Assembly: GCA_964581465.1 (NCBI GenBank)
Contig: CAZOOP010000002.1
Span: 1 to 64,000, forward strand
DNA from: WJMB01 sp964581465
GTDB taxonomy: Bacteria; RBG-13-66-14
Length of the DNA stretch: 64,000 nucleotides
Direction of reading: 5' to 3'
Shown: positions 60,487 through 64,000 of the stretch, one piece after another
Numbering within the stretch: position 1 is the first letter of the stretch
Layout of the letters: each line of letters begins with the position of its first letter
The notes under the pieces: model-generated
The model's database searches: none
Told to the model about the DNA's origin: nothing
The model's input: only the letters and a program-made list of their open reading frames with translations
Position numbers and translations under genes: made by a program

Positions 60487-61398
60487 ATGAAGCTGAAGCT
60501 CTTCATTCGCACGCTGCGGGCGCCCTTCTTCAGCGCCAGCCTCTCCTCGGTCCTCCTCGGCAATCTGGCCGGATTCTGGCTGGGCGGGAGCCTGGACTGG
60601 GGGCTGCTCGGCCTGACCCTGGCCGCCATGCTCTGCGTCCACGCCGGGGCCAACACCGCCAACGATTACTTCGACGCCGCCACGGGCAACGACGACCTCA
60701 ACCAGCACCTGACCCCCTTCAACGGCGGTTCCCGGGTCATCCAGAACGGTGAAGTCGAACGGCGCACCGTCGGGCTGATCTCCCTGGTCAGCTTCCTGAT
60801 CGCTGTGGGGCTGGGCCTGCTCATCTGGCTGCTCACCCCGGGGAACCTGATCCTCTATCTGGGGCTCTTCGGCGTCCTCTCCGCCGCGACCTATACCGGC
60901 CCGCCGCTGCGCCTGGGCTACCGCGGGCTGGGCGAAATCATCATCGCCCTGGACTTCGGCCTGCTGCCGGTCATCGGCGCCGCCTACGTCCAAATCGGAG
61001 CCTACCACCCGGCGGCGCTCCACGCCGGGATCGCTCCGGCCCTGCTGATCGTCGCCGTGATCTGGATCAACCAGTTTCCCGACCTCGAGGCCGACTCCGC
61101 CGTCGGCAAACGCACCCTGGTTGTCCGCCTGGGACGCCGACGCTCGCGCTGGGTCTTCGCCTTCCTGCTGACCGCCGCCTATCTGGTCAGCCTGCTGATG
61201 CCCCTGTTGGGTCTGCTGCCCTACTGGACGCTGCTCGTCTTTCTCACCCTGCCCCTGGCCCTGCGCGCCCTGCGCCACGTCTGGAAGCACTACGACGAGC
61301 CTCTGGGCCTGATCCCCGCCGAAGCCGCCACCGTCCAGCTCCAGCTCTTCGGCAACCTGGCCCTGGCCCTGGGCTACCTGCTGGCCGCCCTCGTCTGA
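60487..61398 (+). CDS. UbiA/MenA-family prenyltransferase
   Basis: About 303 residues, eight or nine membrane helices. Attaches a polyprenyl chain to an aromatic acceptor. First Asp motif NTANDYFDAATGNDD (about 57-71), followed by LTPFNGGSRVIQNGEV as in MenA-type enzymes; second motif NQFPDLEADSAVGKRTLVVRLG (about 196-217). The likely acceptor is 1,4-dihydroxy-2-naphthoate or a related quinone precursor, but no other men/ubi gene is adjacent. The polyprenyl diphosphate synthase gene follows at 62.5 kb and would make its donor. Confidence 0.88.
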   Translation: MKLKLFIRTLRAPFFSASLSSVLLGNLAGFWLGGSLDWGLLGLTLAAMLCVHAGANTANDYFDAATGNDDLNQHLTPFNGGSRVIQNGEVERRTVGLISLVSFLIAVGLGLLIWLLTPGNLILYLGLFGVLSAATYTGPPLRLGYRGLGEIIIALDFGLLPVIGAAYVQIGAYHPAALHAGIAPALLIVAVIWINQFPDLEADSAVGKRTLVVRLGRRRSRWVFAFLLTAAYLVSLLMPLLGLLPYWTLLVFLTLPLALRALRHVWKHYDEPLGLIPAEAATVQLQLFGNLALALGYLLAALV

Positions 61399-62523
61399 CG
61401 CTCCGTCCCACCCCGGCATTGTCGCCGCCGCCGCCGTTGTCTATAATAGGGTAGGCTGGTACGGTACGCCCGCGGAGACCTTTGCCCGACCGCCTCCCGC
61501 GCCGGAACCCTCGCCGAACCAGCGGGGAGGTGTCGGCACATTTCTTGCAGCAGGGCGGGGCGGCCTGGTCGCGGCACCCATGGGCTATTCCGCAAGAAAT
61601 GTGCCGACACCGGCGCCGCGCCGGGACCGTTTCCGGCTTCAAGGGCAAAGGTCTCCGCCGGCGGGCGGCCTTCCCCCTGGGAGGATCATTCGCAGAAGCG
61701 TTTCACTTGGGAGCGCAACCGTCCCTGAAGCATCATGTGTCGCTGATGGATTGCAATGCATGCTTACCAGCCCAAGGGATCGTGTACCATGTTCTGACCG
61801 GATTATGATTGTAACCCGCTGATAATACACGTGTAGACTCGGAATGGCCTCTCAAGGGTTGAGTAGTCAAAATGAGGCAACTGCAAGGGTGGAGCCTGTG
61901 GATATGCCGCCCTTACCGCAGCTTGTACTCGGCTTCATTCAGGCTTCGAGTCATATTCGAAACCAATTCTATTGAACATCGTTTATGCCAATAAAAACAT
62001 TAATAATCAATAATGTTTTACAAAAGAGTCTGCTTTGAAGCCCCGCAAATACCGGCGGCGACAACCGCTTCGGTTACCTCTCTGTTTCAACCTGATTTGC
62101 TCCGATCAGGTCGCAAGTTGCCTGGCTCAAGATACTCTCCTGTGCCGACTGTCGGTTTATGGCACCAATTCAAATCCCGCATTTCACGGCGCGCCGGTCC
62201 GAGGGTCGGATATCCCGCCGGCCGAGCGCTTGATCGAGATAACTGCATCAGTAATGCGGGTATCAAACACAACACTTCCGCTCAATGATTCGTGTATTCG
62301 ATTGAGCGGTTGATTGACAATGCATCAGAGCAATGCGGCCAACTCACCGGGAGTCGAGACCATTACTCGAACCACCCCTACTCGAACGCCCTATTGGAAC
62401 AACGCTGTTCAGAGGGTACTGTGAGTTTTTCGTCCCCCGGCTGACATCCGACAAGCAGGCACACCGGGTTCATTACACGCTTCAACCGTCCCCCCGGGAC
62501 GGCCTTCCGAGGACGAACGCACC
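61399..62523. other. 1.1-kb gene-free stretch
   Basis: Holds the 83-nt hairpin element copy 3 (61529-61611) and a family-2 fragment at about 61795-61831 (GACCGGATTATGATTGTAAC then CCGCTGATAATACACG). It ends in an AT-rich stretch around 61970-62020 (AATAAAAACATTAATAATCA). No supported gene. Confidence 0.5.
61529..61611 (+). repeat. 83-nt hairpin element, copy 3
   Basis: Arms GGTGTCGGCACATTTCTTGC (61529-61548) and perfect complement (61592-61611), spacer 43 nt (AGCAGGGCGGGGCGG...GGCTATTCC). Same orientation as copy 2. It lies 131 bp after the prenyltransferase stop. Confidence 0.9.
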
Positions 62524-63561
62524 GTGGTCTTCGAAGCCCTGAAAGATTATCTGGCGGACGACCTGCGCCGCGTGGCCGCCCGGATGGAAGCCGTCGTCGC
62601 CGAGGGCTGGGCCGAGGAGGCCGATCTGCTGGCCAGCCTGGCCTCCGTCGAGGGGGCCGAGAGCCTGGGCGCGCGCAAGACGATCCGTCGTCTGGCCGGC
62701 GCGGGGGGCAAGCGGTTGCGGGCCTCCCTGGCGCTGCTGGCGGCGCGGGGAGTCGACGGCGAGGGTCCCGCTTCCGAGGGGGCCGTCGAGCTGGCCGCCG
62801 TCGTCGAGCTGCTCCACCTGGCCACACTGATCCACGACGACGTCATCGACCGCTCGGACCTGCGCCGCGGCGTGCCCACCGTGCATACCCAGGTCGGCGA
62901 GCACGTCGCCGTGCTGACCGGCGACCACCTCTACTCCCACTCCTTGTGGGACCTGGTGGTCAAGCTGCCGCGCCTGGACGTCGTACGCCGCCTGGCCCGG
63001 GCCGTGGACGTCCTCTGCCGCGGGGAGATCCTGCAGAACCGCTTAGCCCGTCGCGGGGCGGACTGGCGACCGCCCACCGAGGAGCAGTACCTCTCGATCA
63101 TCCGCCGCAAGACCGCCGACTTCTTCGCCGCCAGCGGCGAGCTCGGCGCCCTGGTCGCAGGACGCGACGAGCTGGCCCCCGTCTTCCATCGCTACGGCAA
63201 CGCCCTTGGCCTGGCCTTCCAGATCACCGACGACCTCCTCGACTACACCGGCGCCGCCGATTCCACCGGCAAGGACCGGGGCAACGACTGGGACCGGGGG
63301 CGGATGACCCTGCCCCTGCTCTACGCCCTGACCCGTTGTCCCGACGGCGGCGAGCTCCGGGTCCTGCTGGCTGACGAGGACCCGGACGCTTACCCCCGCG
63401 CCGTCGAACTGCTGCGCGCTTGCGGAGCGCTGGACTACGCCGCCCGACGCGCCGCCGCCTTCATCGATGAAGCGCTGGAGGCCCTCACCGATTACCCCCA
63501 CCACGTCGTCGCCGAACTTCTCAGAGAGACCGCCCGTGGTGTGCTGGCGCGCCGGAGATAG
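62524..63561 (+). CDS. Long-chain polyprenyl diphosphate synthase
   Basis: About 345 residues, GTG start (GAGGACG upstream). Adds isopentenyl units to an allylic diphosphate, for quinone side chains or lipid carriers. GGKRLRASLALLAARG (about 62), first Asp-rich motif LIHDDVIDRSDLRRGVPTVH (about 101-120), VLTGDHLYSHSLW (about 130), second motif FQITDDLLDYTG (about 232-243) and GKDRGNDWDRGRMTLPLLYAL (about 249-269). The residues before the first motif (VELLHLATL) lack the bulky pair that limits short-chain enzymes, so a long-chain product is likely. Confidence 0.93.
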   Translation: MVFEALKDYLADDLRRVAARMEAVVAEGWAEEADLLASLASVEGAESLGARKTIRRLAGAGGKRLRASLALLAARGVDGEGPASEGAVELAAVVELLHLATLIHDDVIDRSDLRRGVPTVHTQVGEHVAVLTGDHLYSHSLWDLVVKLPRLDVVRRLARAVDVLCRGEILQNRLARRGADWRPPTEEQYLSIIRRKTADFFAASGELGALVAGRDELAPVFHRYGNALGLAFQITDDLLDYTGAADSTGKDRGNDWDRGRMTLPLLYALTRCPDGGELRVLLADEDPDAYPRAVELLRACGALDYAARRAAAFIDEALEALTDYPHHVVAELLRETARGVLARRR

Positions 63562-63629
63562 CCGATTCTTCGAGTGTGTTCCAAGCTGTCATGGGTTGGA
63601 CCGGTTTTGTTAAGTGCGGATTCGCAAGC

Positions 63630-63656
63630 GACCGGGGTTTCCCGGTCACTTTTTGT
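63630..63656 (+). terminator. Terminator after the polyprenyl synthase
   Basis: GACCGGG-GTTT-CCCGGTC followed by ACTTTTTG, 68 bp past the stop. Confidence 0.85.
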
Positions 63657-63712
63657 ATTGGGGATCATTTAGCGGTATCGGAACACGGCATTACAGGATC
63701 ACATTTAGATAA

Positions 63713-64000
63713 GGGGTCGTATACCCTAACTTGACCTGATTGTGATTGTATCCTGTAGATAATAGAGGTGATGATCATCGGATACCCGTCACAGAACGGG
63801 CAGTTGAAAAGTGGCGGCGAATACGGGCCTGATCCTTAGCGATCCTTGGCGACCCCGGATAACGGCGCACCTGTATATACTCTGAGAGCAGACTGCCACA
63901 AAATCCTAAGTGTCTTAATAACAAGCCATATGGGCATGTTGTATGAGCGCTTGCTCCTAAACGGCGCATTTCAGTGGAGTCAATAACGGACCAGCAGGTT
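63713..64000 (-). repeat. Family-2 dispersed repeat, copy 3, cut by window edge
   Basis: The reverse complement aligns with 43211-43542: CCACTTTTCAACTGCCCG, ATCACCTCTATTATCTACAG, GATACAATCACAATCAGGTC, ATCAGGCCCGTAT, GAAATGCGCCGTTTAGGA. The outer end lies beyond 64000. Confidence 0.8.

Overview
The window is 64 kb of GC-rich bacterial chromosome with dense, mostly short operons. Housekeeping genes include RNase R, HslU, purine synthesis enzymes, NadA, ThiC, the rpsF-ssb-rpsR-rplI operon, L25 with peptidyl-tRNA hydrolase, RlmN and two tRNAs. There are also many lipoproteins and secreted proteins, an LPS-type heptosyltransferase and polysaccharide genes, which point to a diderm (Gram-negative type) cell. 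Two secreted proteins end in a segment with the PYPNP....YDLAGRRV pattern, as in the C-terminal sorting / FlgD-like Ig domains common in the FCB superphylum and related candidate phyla. My inference is an uncultured or poorly sampled lineage of that sort. I cannot name a genus. TGA is used normally as a stop in many genes here, so the genetic code is standard.

Layout. 1-7 kb: 3' truncated repeat protein, rnr, an AT-rich type II restriction-modification island (ApaLI-like nuclease plus methyltransferase), and a membrane-anchored TIM-barrel protein. 7.5-13.6 kb: small protein, sugar transferase with a ferredoxin-like protein, then a plus-strand polysaccharide/envelope cluster (HTH-fused RmlC-like epimerase, RmlA, ABC ATPase, M23 lipoprotein, GT9). 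14-17 kb: tandem DUF3108 paralogues and a secreted protein paralogous to the one at position 1. 17-24.4 kb, minus strand: membrane protein, hslU, purE, purD, purH, small membrane protein. 24.7-31 kb: secreted protein, nadA, thiC, ribosomal/ssb operon. 32-42.5 kb: K+-dependent membrane pyrophosphatase, pth, L25, tRNAs, a gene with an in-frame TGA, DUF1015, rlmN, CrtI-like oxidoreductase. 43.6-56 kb: lipoproteins, subtilase, SH3 protein, patatin-like protein, CsgG/TPR protein, a frameshifted secreted protein, rhomboid. 56-63.6 kb: glgC, lipoprotein, ppx/gppA with a pfkB kinase, UbiA-type prenyltransferase and polyprenyl diphosphate synthase. The last two would fit quinone synthesis.

The most unusual content is between genes. 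Three copies of an 83-nt element (20-bp perfect inverted arms around a spacer of exactly 43 nt) lie at 40.7, 45.4 and 61.5 kb, with paired compensatory changes in the arms. Roughly 340-bp non-coding elements with GGGATYATCAC ends occur repeatedly, and one (42859-43198) is flanked by a perfect 8-bp target duplication, so it is a non-autonomous mobile element. A second ~300-330 bp repeat family has at least three copies. These elements account for most of the gene-free stretches, which are also more AT-rich than the genes.

Several strong sigma-70-like promoters with 17-bp spacing are visible. Two place the -10 box 6-7 nt before the start codon, which suggests leaderless mRNAs (pfkB-like kinase and rlmN).
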